This document shows positions 9,601 to 16,699 of a stretch of DNA of 26,531 nt, piece by piece. The stretch is from a virus, in the IMG/VR virus record IMGVR_UViG_3300032236_000570, positions 1 to 26,531 of that record. The stretch is one strand, 5' to 3'. How positions within the stretch are numbered: the stretch's first letter is position 1; the number at the start of each line of letters is the position of its first letter. The translations under genes and the position numbers were made by a program. The notes under the pieces are model-generated. The model worked only from the letters and a program-made list of their open reading frames with translations. It searched no databases and had not been told where the DNA came from.

Positions 9601-11160
9601 ATCTAGTGTCTCATACTTGCCGATAGCATTTCCTGCAGCATCTGAACCGTAAACTTCTCCAGCGCCGATTGGGGTGTTAAGTTTGCTGAGTTCATCTCTA
9701 ACGTTTGTCACAAGAAGATTATCTTCTGGAATACCCATGCCGATAAACGCATTCATTGTTGACTCTAGTTTAATAGAGCGTGCTAAGCCAATGTTGCCTG
9801 CGGCAACTGCGCCAGCATACTGACCAGCCATCTCAGTTGCTGCTGTATGACCCATGCCAAAACGAGCAATGCGATAAATAACGCTTGTTGCATCTGGGCT
9901 ATCCCACTTGAAAGACTTGGTTGATAGTTCTTTTGTTATTGGGTCAATGCTGAAAGGCATATAACCAGAGAAAGTCTTGTATCCTTTGTTAATCCAGTTC
10001 ATTTCTTCTGGACTTGCATCGCCACGAAGAGCCTTCTGAAGTGGCTCAAGGCCCTTAGCGCGAAGGAGTGTGCGTGATGGCAAGACTGCAGCACCTGCAA
10101 GGTTACCGCTTAACTCTCCAAAGTAGAGAGTGTCTCGCATAAAGTTGTGAATTTCATCTGCGGTGCCTAGTTCGGCAATCTTTGCAGGTGCAATAGTACC
10201 AAGTGTTGGGTACTTCTGAGCAATAGTTCCTGCAGCGATGTCTTTGTTGGCAGATGTCTTGATGATATTTTCCATATCATTAAGGGCATTGTTGTAGCCA
10301 CGTGCTGTAGCGTTTGTAATACCGCCACCTTCACGCACTGCATCTAATTGCTGCGGTGTAAAGACTCGACCAGAGCGTGCACCAAGGGCATCAACTACTG
10401 TGTTGTCAAGGAAGTTGCGGACAGCAGGAATTCTTGCAGCCAAAGGATATTTCATGGTTGAGGCAAGTTCGCCATCTGAAACCTTGAGGTATTTTCCAGA
10501 CTTCATTAGGTTGCTGAACTTACCTAGCAAAGATACTGGGTCTGTTGTTACGTCAGCAGTAGCATCTGTAATACCAGATACAAACTTACCAAAACCAGAA
10601 TTAGTATTCTTAAGAGCGGCAGCGATGCCATTAGCACCTACTGCACTTGCTGCGCTACCGATAAGGTTTGAGAAATCACGGCCTGCAGAAATCTTGTAGT
10701 TAGGGTCCTCAGAGTCTTTGTAAGAGTCTGTATAGATGCCGCCAACAAGTTTGCGGCTTAAGAAAGAACCTGCTTCGGCTCCAAGCATTGTACCTTCAGG
10801 TCCAAGTACTGAGCCAAGTGCTCCACCTGCTACTGTACCAAGGGTTGCGAGAAAGCCTGCACCTACACCTTGCTTAGTAAACACAGAGTGAATGAACTTA
10901 TAATCTTTTTGTACCTCTTGAAGAGGCTTGGCAAGGAAACTTAGTCCCTTGAATACGTCAATACCAGCCTTAGTCCAAAAGCCTGTACTATCATTTGCTG
11001 CTTGGTGTTCTGCTACAACGTCATGCGCAGTAACCCCGTTCAGGCTCTGCGATGCTAATACGCTGTTTGTACTTGGGTCTGCTGACTTAGAGACGTCAGA
11101 GGCTAAACCAGGGTTCTTAGCGAGTTCTGGTGTTACCCAACTATAATCAATACCTGCCAA
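6691..11160 (-). CDS. Large (1489 aa) presumed internal virion / ejection protein
   Basis: This is the largest gene in the window. It starts at a TTG (11160-11158) directly behind the previous stop (TAATTG) with AGGGG upstream. Near residues 98-135 lies a Gly/Ala-rich hydrophobic stretch (FLATLGTVAGGALGSVLG) that could insert into or cross a membrane; further hydrophobic Ala-rich parts follow near residues 585-680. Later parts are helical with aromatic-rich strings (YMPFYFAQEQSVKRAF). The C-terminus has two similar Gln/Trp helices (QENQNWSAFM and MESQNWSTYL about 90 residues apart), i.e. an internal duplication. No lytic transglycosylase or peptidase signature was found. Size, membrane-like stretches and position fit an ejection protein of a podovirus; a tape-measure role is the alternative, but the gene lies before the capsid gene, which argues against it. 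Confidence 0.75.
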   Translation of the reverse strand: MAGIDYSWVTPELAKNPGLASDVSKSADPSTNSVLASQSLNGVTAHDVVAEHQAANDSTGFWTKAGIDVFKGLSFLAKPLQEVQKDYKFIHSVFTKQGVGAGFLATLGTVAGGALGSVLGPEGTMLGAEAGSFLSRKLVGGIYTDSYKDSEDPNYKISAGRDFSNLIGSAASAVGANGIAAALKNTNSGFGKFVSGITDATADVTTDPVSLLGKFSNLMKSGKYLKVSDGELASTMKYPLAARIPAVRNFLDNTVVDALGARSGRVFTPQQLDAVREGGGITNATARGYNNALNDMENIIKTSANKDIAAGTIAQKYPTLGTIAPAKIAELGTADEIHNFMRDTLYFGELSGNLAGAAVLPSRTLLRAKGLEPLQKALRGDASPEEMNWINKGYKTFSGYMPFSIDPITKELSTKSFKWDSPDATSVIYRIARFGMGHTAATEMAGQYAGAVAAGNIGLARSIKLESTMNAFIGMGIPEDNLLVTNVRDELSKLNTPIGAGEVYGSDAAGNAIGKYETLDGRISTAGVSEHQFADEFSIPNFNAAKKEFRSAGNLARSAYGKLDSFTAKAYTNSIFKPLALATLGFGTRVAAAELIPAVARYGVTNMIKAKLSASLAKQGELLPGEGGHIASAALVALGAAKGIGADAVTTGFPAFKTAIAKGLAKVAPEDQVGYAVDLIRAHDGHILPDAVGTGHQGSASTRYDMSKAADQFFQQESRKYKYRELPDFTTYQADSPHFLPSYYTSLVKEAKIAKGKNIANDITDVMGGTNKVTLEKEVGNTKFEQYQSMRNELINREYQRIMDTKAGNYDPYKREASLGQRWNDQDPRQFAADRVDSVLGLTIGKDGTIHHEVAQAMAAGKVADFDKLKELNVQQLPATIPGHQVEAYIPSKENLLNVGVNLGFNKLIDPVINNLSREPLYLVHFSNEMESLKYLEQTGALTHDQAIRIAEYRAVHAMLPQIHNTALRTQFSQLAQNYMPFYFAQEQSVKRAFRAAKDTSMGSAVFSRSIRQYQMIEQVMNNPTFVQTDANGNSYAYLPMVGEFGKSIQKVANAMGWNMVAGLPISAQGSMTSLKSVMPGLELPGVGPVAAIAGNLAVNWFPHLAPALDKTLGQSAGRGVWESLIPSKPFLNVWNAWSPDQQNTAMTNAITGALASAYYHQDELRAEGIPVPTDSSSTMEKEAFIDRIRNNAKSILMIKAITGLLSPLSPRVEQTDLGLSDEWSKMVTPKSQGGLGMNYNDAIFKFINEHGDKSISYTVSKTTPSVRGATFPYTEKAINWIEQNKGGLLSDPNKSTGAMFLVPEDPGPGNTLAIHQQLIREHLRTARTPLEFLNQFYIAQGNNTVAPYLAQHTAKVNEYKQMQNSYMLQQENQNWSAFMGQMKTLQPTWYENYTNGYGRDNAALAVQQLQNIFADDKTAPKHEQAQLVKALLNDYNNHMNTMNQYKQLGINGQVLQMESQNWSTYLENLKASEPRLTSVINTVFSKVG

Positions 11161-11616
11161 TTAGAACCCCTGACCAATTCGCATAGCAAGATACTTCATT
11201 GCAGGAGATGCGTTTGGGTCAGATGCCATTTGAGTAAACATAGCATGAGCATCTTGATACTGACTCGCTGTTGGATTTCCGAGAACTACTCCGCTTGTAT
11301 CAGTAACGTGCTGGTCTGGATATGCAGAAGGAGCGCCGAGAGGAATAGCCTGTGGTGCATTGGCCATAGGCGCTGCTTGCTGTTGGTCAGGCTGTCCGCC
11401 TTGGGCTGCAGCGGCTTCAATTTGTGAAGGCGCCATGCTTTTTACGCCAGGAGTTTTAGCCATTGGTGCTTGTCCTTGCAAGTTTGCAAAGTCTTCAGCG
11501 CCAGGTTCTCCTGCTGCATAACGGATTGCTTGCTTTGATGCTGGTCCGCCATCGGTTCGTGTGCTCATAGCACCTGGGAGAGATGGTGTAGTACCTGGAT
11601 TAGCAGGTGTAGCCAT
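11161..11616 (-). CDS. Small Pro/Ala/Gln-rich structural protein
   Basis: 151 aa, ATG at 11616 with a good AAGGAGA site. About the first 110 residues are low complexity and rich in Pro, Ala, Gly and Gln, suggesting disorder. The last 35 residues are more structured (YQDAHAMFTQMASDP, MKYLAMRIGQGF). No known domain. It is encoded between the portal and the large internal protein and is likely a minor virion component. Confidence 0.7.
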   Translation of the reverse strand: MATPANPGTTPSLPGAMSTRTDGGPASKQAIRYAAGEPGAEDFANLQGQAPMAKTPGVKSMAPSQIEAAAAQGGQPDQQQAAPMANAPQAIPLGAPSAYPDQHVTDTSGVVLGNPTASQYQDAHAMFTQMASDPNASPAMKYLAMRIGQGF

Positions 11617-11618
11617 AA

Positions 11619-11837
11619 CTATTCTCCTTCTTGTAGTGTCTCAATGGTTCGGGCGGCATACTCGTGGAAGGTTTGTGACTCTTCTACGAAATTTGCGTGC
11701 GTCTGTAGCATTTCGCTGGCTAGATTTAATGCCTGTGCGATGTCAACTGCAATGTCTGACGCTAGACTTGCGAACAAGGCAAAGACATCAAACTTGGTTA
11801 CCCGCGTTGGCTCCTTGCCCTGTTCGTCGTCAATCAT
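11619..11837 (-). CDS. Small helical protein, unknown
   Basis: 72 aa, ATG at 11837, 3 nt after the previous stop and 2 nt before the next gene. The whole chain looks like an amphipathic helix pair (FALFASLASDIAVDIAQALNL, then SQTFHEYAARTIETL). No Cys and no motif. Ribosome site is weak, so translation is probably coupled to its neighbour. The role is unknown; a small assembly factor is possible. Confidence 0.65.
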   Translation of the reverse strand: MIDDEQGKEPTRVTKFDVFALFASLASDIAVDIAQALNLASEMLQTHANFVEESQTFHEYAARTIETLQEGE

Positions 11838-11840
11838 GTA

Positions 11841-12035
11841 TTACTTAGCGCCCTTGTTGGAACCCTTAGTTCCTGCAGGTTGCTTTGTGTAAAGGACTGT
11901 TGATGCTCCAGCCTTTGCTGCTCCAGCCTTAGGCTGAATCTTTGTCTTCTGTGTTGTTGCGTCTGATGAACCGTGTCCGCCCTGATTTGCAGGCTTTGGA
12001 ACACTGGTTGTCAACGATGCTTTCATTGTTGCCAT
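11841..12035 (-). CDS. Small basic Lys/Ala/Gly-rich protein
   Basis: 64 aa. Start chosen at the ATG 12035-12033 because AGGAG lies 7 nt upstream. The chain is low complexity, rich in Lys, Ala, Gly, Thr and Ser, with almost no hydrophobic core, and ends in GTKGSNKGAK. It is probably disordered and could bind DNA or act as a small head protein. A much longer open frame covers the same stop but is only the shadow of the portal gene. Confidence 0.65.
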   Translation of the reverse strand: MATMKASLTTSVPKPANQGGHGSSDATTQKTKIQPKAGAAKAGASTVLYTKQPAGTKGSNKGAK

Positions 12036-12078
12036 TGTTGTTCTCCTATAGGGATTAGTGTGACAAGCAAAACGCGTT

Positions 12079-13920
12079 TTAGATTGCTTGCCTTCTGACA
12101 AGCCCTGCAGACATCTGCGCGGCGCCAGAAGATGAGAGTCCTGCAAGTAGTGTTTGCAGTGCGGGACGGCCACCAGGGGCCATTCCTTCTTGACCAGGAG
12201 CAACACCTTGCATACGGCCAGAAGCCTGTAAGCCTGGAGGTAGTTGTCCTTCTTGACCAGGAGCCCCAGAGGGAGCCTCGCCTGGAGCGCCTTGCGCTTC
12301 TTCAGGGGCTGCACCTGCTGGGGATTCTGGAGGAGGCGTAGGGGCAAAGGCTTCAGCAACTGTATCTTCAATCGGCTTGCCTTCTTGGCGCCCAGTGATA
12401 ATTGTCGCCATTGCTTGGAGAATCTTAGATGGGTCCTGTCCTTGTGCTGCCATTGCTGGTAGCGCTTGAGCATAACCTGATACCGCTTGAATAAGAGCGT
12501 CGCGTAGTTGTTCTACTTCGACCTTCTCTTCTTCCATGGTGACGTTCATCTCCCATGGCATCTGACGACGCAAGAAATCACGTGAGATTAACTTATCTCC
12601 ACGTGCTTGTAGTCCAAAGACAAGTGCACGGTTTGGGTCAAGTCCAGCCATAAGGCCGTATGTGACATCGCACCAGTAGTCTCCAGCAATGTCTTTCTTC
12701 GGAGTATATGTAATTTCGTAAGGAGCACCAGCATTAACGCCACGTACTTCCTTTGTTACATCACCAAAGAGTTTCTCATCCATCGTGAACATGAGACGCA
12801 TGACGTGACGGAATGCTTCAGCAAATACTGCTTGTGCTGTCTTGACCTGTGTATCGAATCCGCCCATAAGCGCTTCGACACCACGGCCTGTAACGATAGA
12901 ACCTGACTGCTGACCTAGGCGGCCCTGAGGATAACGTGAGCCGACACGTAGTTCCTGGTCAAGTAATTGTGACTCTTGGAAAATTCCATTAGGAATGTTA
13001 AGGTCAACGCGACGAATCTTCTCAGGATTGGCTGAGCGGATGGTTGCGTCTGGACCAATCTCAAGTACATTAACGTCTGCTGGCAAAGCGAATGGTGCCT
13101 GTACAGACTTCTGTGCTGCTTCCAACTGGAGAGTTGCAAAGCGTGAGCGTGCAACCTGAACCCACATGATGTCATCGAACTGACCACGTTGGTTCTCATC
13201 AGAGTCAAGGCCAGGACGTGTGGCAATAACTACTGGAATCTCACCGATGAAGTTCTTTGAACGGTCAAGGATAAGGTTCTTGCGCTCTGGCACAAAGAGG
13301 ATTGTCTCGTCTTTGTCTACATAGCGGAAGACTTCGAGCATACGCTCTGAGTTGCGATTCTCATAAGGGCCACGAATAACTGGCTCATGCTCTGGGAAGT
13401 CATTGCAAAGTTCGCGTACAGACTTGTTGTAGCGGCGTGTGTATGAACGCAACTTGTTGAATCTGTCAAACTCTGGGTATGCGCCAATTGGATTGTCAAT
13501 GCGAATCATTGGGCGATTGTTTTCAAAGTCTGGCTCAATGATGAATGCAAGCATACCGAAGGTGATGTAGCGGTCTGCACCTGTGTACATCTGAGTCTGT
13601 AGGTTGCAAGAGTCGCGGTAGCCAGAAGCAATCATAGTGCGCTTGTCGGCACGCTTACGAGCACGGTCAGAGATAGTATCTGTTGTGTCGCAGTTGAATG
13701 CTGGCAGTGGTGCGATAACTTCTGCCACGTCGCGTGCTGCGATGTCAATGAAGTTGGCAACCATTGGCTTAGGGAACTCATCAGAGAACATTCCAGGAAA
13801 TACCTGCTGGATGTTACCCTGACGGATTGAAAGGAGGTCAGCCCAACGCGCATCGCGTTGATGGTAATGGTCGCGTAACTTGCGGACTTTTACCCCAAGT
13901 TCGTCAATATCCATGGCCAT
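12079..13920 (-). CDS. Portal protein
   Basis: 613 aa, ATG at 13920 preceded by GGAGG at 8 nt spacing; the start lies within the end of the terminase gene (17-nt overlap). The N-terminal and middle parts read as a portal core: a charged N-terminal helix (LGVKVRKLRDHYHQRDARW), MFSDEFPKPMVANFIDIAA, a beta-rich 'wing' (IIEPDFENNRPMIRIDNP) and a long region ending in GMAFDTQVKTAQAVFAEAF-like helices (actual GGFDTQVKTAQAVFAEAFRH). From about residue 515 the chain becomes a Pro/Gly/Gln-rich tail (PTPPPESPAGAAPEE), typical of phage portals with disordered C-termini. Portals form the dodecameric DNA entry ring at one capsid vertex and are the partner of TerL, its upstream neighbour. Confidence 0.85.
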   Translation of the reverse strand: MAMDIDELGVKVRKLRDHYHQRDARWADLLSIRQGNIQQVFPGMFSDEFPKPMVANFIDIAARDVAEVIAPLPAFNCDTTDTISDRARKRADKRTMIASGYRDSCNLQTQMYTGADRYITFGMLAFIIEPDFENNRPMIRIDNPIGAYPEFDRFNKLRSYTRRYNKSVRELCNDFPEHEPVIRGPYENRNSERMLEVFRYVDKDETILFVPERKNLILDRSKNFIGEIPVVIATRPGLDSDENQRGQFDDIMWVQVARSRFATLQLEAAQKSVQAPFALPADVNVLEIGPDATIRSANPEKIRRVDLNIPNGIFQESQLLDQELRVGSRYPQGRLGQQSGSIVTGRGVEALMGGFDTQVKTAQAVFAEAFRHVMRLMFTMDEKLFGDVTKEVRGVNAGAPYEITYTPKKDIAGDYWCDVTYGLMAGLDPNRALVFGLQARGDKLISRDFLRRQMPWEMNVTMEEEKVEVEQLRDALIQAVSGYAQALPAMAAQGQDPSKILQAMATIITGRQEGKPIEDTVAEAFAPTPPPESPAGAAPEEAQGAPGEAPSGAPGQEGQLPPGLQASGRMQGVAPGQEGMAPGGRPALQTLLAGLSSSGAAQMSAGLVRRQAI

Positions 13921-15820
13921 AGAATGTGCCTCCGTTAACTGCTAGTTGTTCTTGCATCTTTGCGTACTCTTCCAGGTTTACTACTTTGCGACGGGCGATG
14001 TCGCCGCGTGTGGCATATTTGTTTTTAACAAAAGTGCCACCATATGCACCCATTGAGTTGATGTAATCTCTCATCTGAGTCTCAGCAAACCAGAGGGCCA
14101 TAGGTCCATCTTGCTTTGCCTTGGTTCCTGCTGACCAGGTGATGAGTTGCTCTACGAGAGCCTTGACGTGTTCATTATCGGTACGTGGCAACTCCAAGAG
14201 GTTTGTGCCTTTAATATGCTTACCCTGATTGTCCATCGTACCGAATAGCATTGACATGGATGCGACACCAAACTCAGCATCCATTTTGTTTGCACCCGTG
14301 TAGTGTTGGACTAGGCGGATGCCGCGTGAAGCGAGAAACTTGTTAATCTGTTCGTCTTGAGTCAAGAACAACTGGAAAGCGTTCTTTTCAATTACCCATA
14401 CCTTTGGGTGATACCTGTCAGTCCATGTGAAGATAAGGTCACGAATAGCCTGTGGTGTAGGTGCTGGCATGCGCGATGCGTCTAGCAGGTAGCGCTTGCC
14501 TGTTGTCTTATCACCAGCAAGTACGACAGAGAATGTATCTCCTGACATGGCTGGGTCCATCGAGCAGACGATGTACTGGTCACGTAGGTCTGGATGACCA
14601 GGCACACCCTTGTTGATTGGGCCAACCTGTCTTAAGGAATTAACTGAACCGCGTACTGCCTCAGGGGCGAAGATAGCGGTAGACTCAACATCTTGTTGCT
14701 GGTAAACCATTGCCCAAGTCTTTGGGTCAAGTACGCCACGACGGCGCTTAAGGTTGTGTCCATCCCAGCGTGGGTAGAGTCCTTCAGCATCTGGCTCAAC
14801 TTCGTCATTAGCCCAAGGGCGGTCTGACTTAGGCCATAATGTCTGCCAGTCTTTCTCATCATCTGCAAACTCTAGGACTGCTGGCATGGCGAGGTAGGTC
14901 CAAGGCGATACCCCTTCAGGGTAGCGGTCTGGGTTACGCATCTCGCGGTAAAGGTCAACTGGGTCTACGCGTGTGCCAACTACGAGAATCTTACCTGTAG
15001 GGCCTACACGAGTCAGGACTTCCTGTTGAATCCAGCGAATCTGCTTTTCATACTCATTAGCATTAGCCAAGGTAACGCAGTCATCAAGAATAATGAGGTC
15101 AGCACGAGCACCATAGATTTGACCACCAATACCAAGAGCCTGGAGGGTAGGGTCTTTTTCACCTGAGTCGCGCTCAAGGTAGATGCTATCGGCTGTCCAC
15201 TTATCCGCAGTAGCCTTAAAGCCTTCAACTGGCGCGTAGCGACGTTGGAGTTCGGCGAACTGTGGGGCTGTGAGTCTTTGCTTGACAGCATACAAGAACT
15301 CCTTAGCCATTGCCTGGGTCTTTGACACCAATTTGATTCTGACATTTGGGTCTGTGACTATTCTATAGGTCACATAGTCAATACTGACCGTCATAGACTT
15401 GGCGTGTTCAGGCGGCATATTGCAGAGGACGTAGTTCTTGAACCCCTGCTCAAATACCATATTAGAGTGTAGCCAGGCAGGCTGGCCTTCTTCTAGCAGT
15501 GAGATGACGTTTCTCTGGTGCGGGAAGGTCTGGCTGCTTAGGTACTTAAGTCTGAAGTCTTCAAAGGAGATATTGGCATCATCGTCAGATACCTTACCAG
15601 CGCGACGCTTGATGACGCGTGCCAGGTCAATTGCTTCCTTGAACTGTGGGTCGCTAGAGCGGTAGTACTCATAAGACTTGACCGACTTACCAACGGCGCG
15701 ACAAGCGTCTTCAACCGTGACGCCTTCTTCAATCAGCGCGAGAAGGCGCTTCTTGGCCTCAGGCGCGGAGAGGCTTGCGCCTTCGGCTAACTTATAGGTA
15801 TTGCTCTTTGGCTTGGCCAA
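13904..15820 (-). CDS. terL: Terminase large subunit with N-terminal helix-turn-helix extension
   Basis: 638 aa. The start is a TTG (15820-15818) with AGAGGT 8 nt upstream; an in-frame TAG lies five codons before it, so no longer start exists. ATPase: Walker-A-like PPEHAKS at residues 136-142, Walker B LIILDD ending at 246-247, and a coupling-type VGTRVDP near 281. RNase H-like nuclease: CSMDPAMSGD with the first acidic residue at D422. Residues 20-65 form a separate helix-turn-helix (EEGVTVEDACRAVGKSVKSY) of the kind found in small terminase subunits; no separate small-terminase gene is visible in the window. TerL packages and cuts phage DNA. It is the first gene of the late operon, next to the control region, where a packaging site would be expected. 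Confidence 0.92.
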   Translation of the reverse strand: MAKPKSNTYKLAEGASLSAPEAKKRLLALIEEGVTVEDACRAVGKSVKSYEYYRSSDPQFKEAIDLARVIKRRAGKVSDDDANISFEDFRLKYLSSQTFPHQRNVISLLEEGQPAWLHSNMVFEQGFKNYVLCNMPPEHAKSMTVSIDYVTYRIVTDPNVRIKLVSKTQAMAKEFLYAVKQRLTAPQFAELQRRYAPVEGFKATADKWTADSIYLERDSGEKDPTLQALGIGGQIYGARADLIILDDCVTLANANEYEKQIRWIQQEVLTRVGPTGKILVVGTRVDPVDLYREMRNPDRYPEGVSPWTYLAMPAVLEFADDEKDWQTLWPKSDRPWANDEVEPDAEGLYPRWDGHNLKRRRGVLDPKTWAMVYQQQDVESTAIFAPEAVRGSVNSLRQVGPINKGVPGHPDLRDQYIVCSMDPAMSGDTFSVVLAGDKTTGKRYLLDASRMPAPTPQAIRDLIFTWTDRYHPKVWVIEKNAFQLFLTQDEQINKFLASRGIRLVQHYTGANKMDAEFGVASMSMLFGTMDNQGKHIKGTNLLELPRTDNEHVKALVEQLITWSAGTKAKQDGPMALWFAETQMRDYINSMGAYGGTFVKNKYATRGDIARRKVVNLEEYAKMQEQLAVNGGTFYGHGY

Positions 15821-15946
15821 TCGCGCGTACCTCTAATTTCTAGTGGGTTGAAAATGAGCAGATGGGTGAATAGACCTATCCCACTGCGAAGCATCCTTAT
15901 GGGTTCTACTGTGGGTTAACTTGGGGCGCCCCCTAGGGCGCTAGTG

Positions 15947-16028
15947 GGTTACCTAAGGTTACCTTTTGGGTCTAGGAGGTTACCGACCCATAGGAGGTAA
16001 CCGACCTCGCTCGCTGGTGGCTCGCTCG
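15947..16028. repeat. Short direct and inverted repeats upstream of terL
   Basis: GGTTACC occurs at 15947-15953, 15957-15963 and 15978-15984, and its inverse GGTAACC at 15996-16002. A 16-bp unit TAGGAGGTTACCGACC (15973-15988) is repeated at 15991-16006 with one change. CTCGCTCG follows at 16006-16013 and 16021-16028. These could be operator, packaging or origin sites; each 16-bp unit also contains a perfect AGGAGGT but no start codon follows. Confidence 0.7.
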
Positions 16029-16075
16029 GTGTAATGACTCCTGTAAGTTAATTTAACCCCTATATATATTAAGGT

Positions 16076-16103
16076 GGAGGATTTTGCTTATCCTCCGCTT
16101 TTT
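16076..16103 (+). terminator. Rho-independent terminator, plus strand
   Basis: GGAGGAT (16076-16082) pairs with ATCCTCC (16090-16096) around a 7-nt loop, followed by GCTTTTT. It reads as a classical terminator for rightward transcription, but no plus-strand gene lies to its left in the region, so it either ends an unannotated short RNA or insulates the early region. Confidence 0.65.
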
Positions 16104-16477
16104 GGTATGTGATTCTCGTCACATCATATGTTACTTGTTAGTAACGTGCCTCTGACCTGCTGTTTTACCTAGCGGCGGCCTATATTTATAAAAAATATTT
16201 TGGTTGACTGTCGGCCAGGGTAGGGGTCAGAGTTAAAAACCCTCGGGTAGAGGTTTAGACTTTTTACCCCGTAGTGTGCAACCCTCGACCCCTACGCCCC
16301 GAGGATTTATCCCCCGAGCCCCGAGAATCCTCTCTCGATTCTTCCCCGATTCGAGCCCTTTCCTTTCCATATATTGCCCTCCTCTCTTCATATCGGGGCG
16401 GTGTTGTGTCTTAAGACAGCGTTATAAAGTGAATGAGATGGGACAGTGCTCTGAGCCCCTCTCGACCCTCGAGCCCC

Positions 16478-16522
16478 CTAATCCTTGGCGCCCCCCTAAT
16501 CCTCGAGGCCTCCCGCTAATCC
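16478..16522. repeat. Three CTAATCC repeats at about 20-bp spacing
   Basis: CTAATCC is found at 16478-16484, 16496-16502 and 16516-16522, spaced 18 and 20 bp, close to two helical turns. They lie in the C-rich part next to the first LexA box. Iteron-like or operator repeats are possible. Confidence 0.5.
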
Positions 16523-16535
16523 GAACATATGTTCG
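16522..16535. promoter_or_regulatory. LexA (SOS) box 1
   Basis: CGAACATATGTTCG is a perfect 14-bp palindrome and matches the Gram-positive LexA operator core GAAC-N4-GTTC, including the outer CG pairs favoured in actinobacteria. No phage LexA gene is visible, so host LexA would be the ligand (inference). Confidence 0.7.
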
Positions 16536-16603
16536 AGCCTGCCCGATTGGGCGAATGTGACCCCTTAGCACTCTCCTCGATTGAGTGCCAGATTCCACCC
16601 ATT

Positions 16604-16617
16604 CGAACATCTGTTCG
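16604..16617. promoter_or_regulatory. LexA (SOS) box 2
   Basis: CGAACATCTGTTCG repeats the first box with a two-base change in the centre and the same GAAC-N4-GTTC core. It ends 47 bp before the -35 of the early promoter and about 20 bp before the second CGTTATAAAGT copy, which may be an alternative -10. Confidence 0.7.
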
Positions 16618-16664
16618 ACCCGATTTCGTTATCAAATCGTTATAAAGTTGAGCGTGTCTTGCTC

Positions 16665-16693
16665 TTGACTTATGCATAATCGAGGCGTATCTT
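16665..16693 (+). promoter_or_regulatory. Early rightward promoter
   Basis: TTGACT (16665-16670), a 17-nt spacer, then TATCTT (16688-16693) form a good sigma-70/SigA-type promoter. The spacer begins with the palindrome TTATGCATAA (16670-16679). A transcript would begin near 16700, exactly where an ATG lies, so the first message may be leaderless, a common situation in actinobacteria. Confidence 0.7.
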
Positions 16694-16699
16694 TCACTT

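Noticed and set aside
12069-12080. Perfect palindrome AAAACGCGTTTT at the portal stop
   Set aside because: Short, without a loop or T-run beyond the stem, and partly made of the stop region; a specific role cannot be supported.
12079-12473. Extended frame upstream of the 64-aa gene (a 210-codon reading)
   Set aside because: It runs through the portal coding sequence in another frame; its extra part is Leu/Gln/Lys-rich shadow sequence, and the ATG at 12035 has the ribosome site.
16204-16232. TTGACT as a further early promoter
   Set aside because: The hexamer matches, but at 16-18 nt spacing there is no acceptable -10 (TCAGAG).
16231-16266. Second terminator-like hairpin (CCTC/GAGG followed by a T-run)
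   Set aside because: Stem is only four clean pairs with a bulge beyond, and the T-run is five bases away from it; too weak compared with the terminator at 16076.
16276-16560. Open frame of 94 codons in the control region
   Set aside because: Composition simply follows the C-rich DNA (Pro/Ser/Arg-rich), there is no ribosome site, and it crosses repeats and a LexA box.
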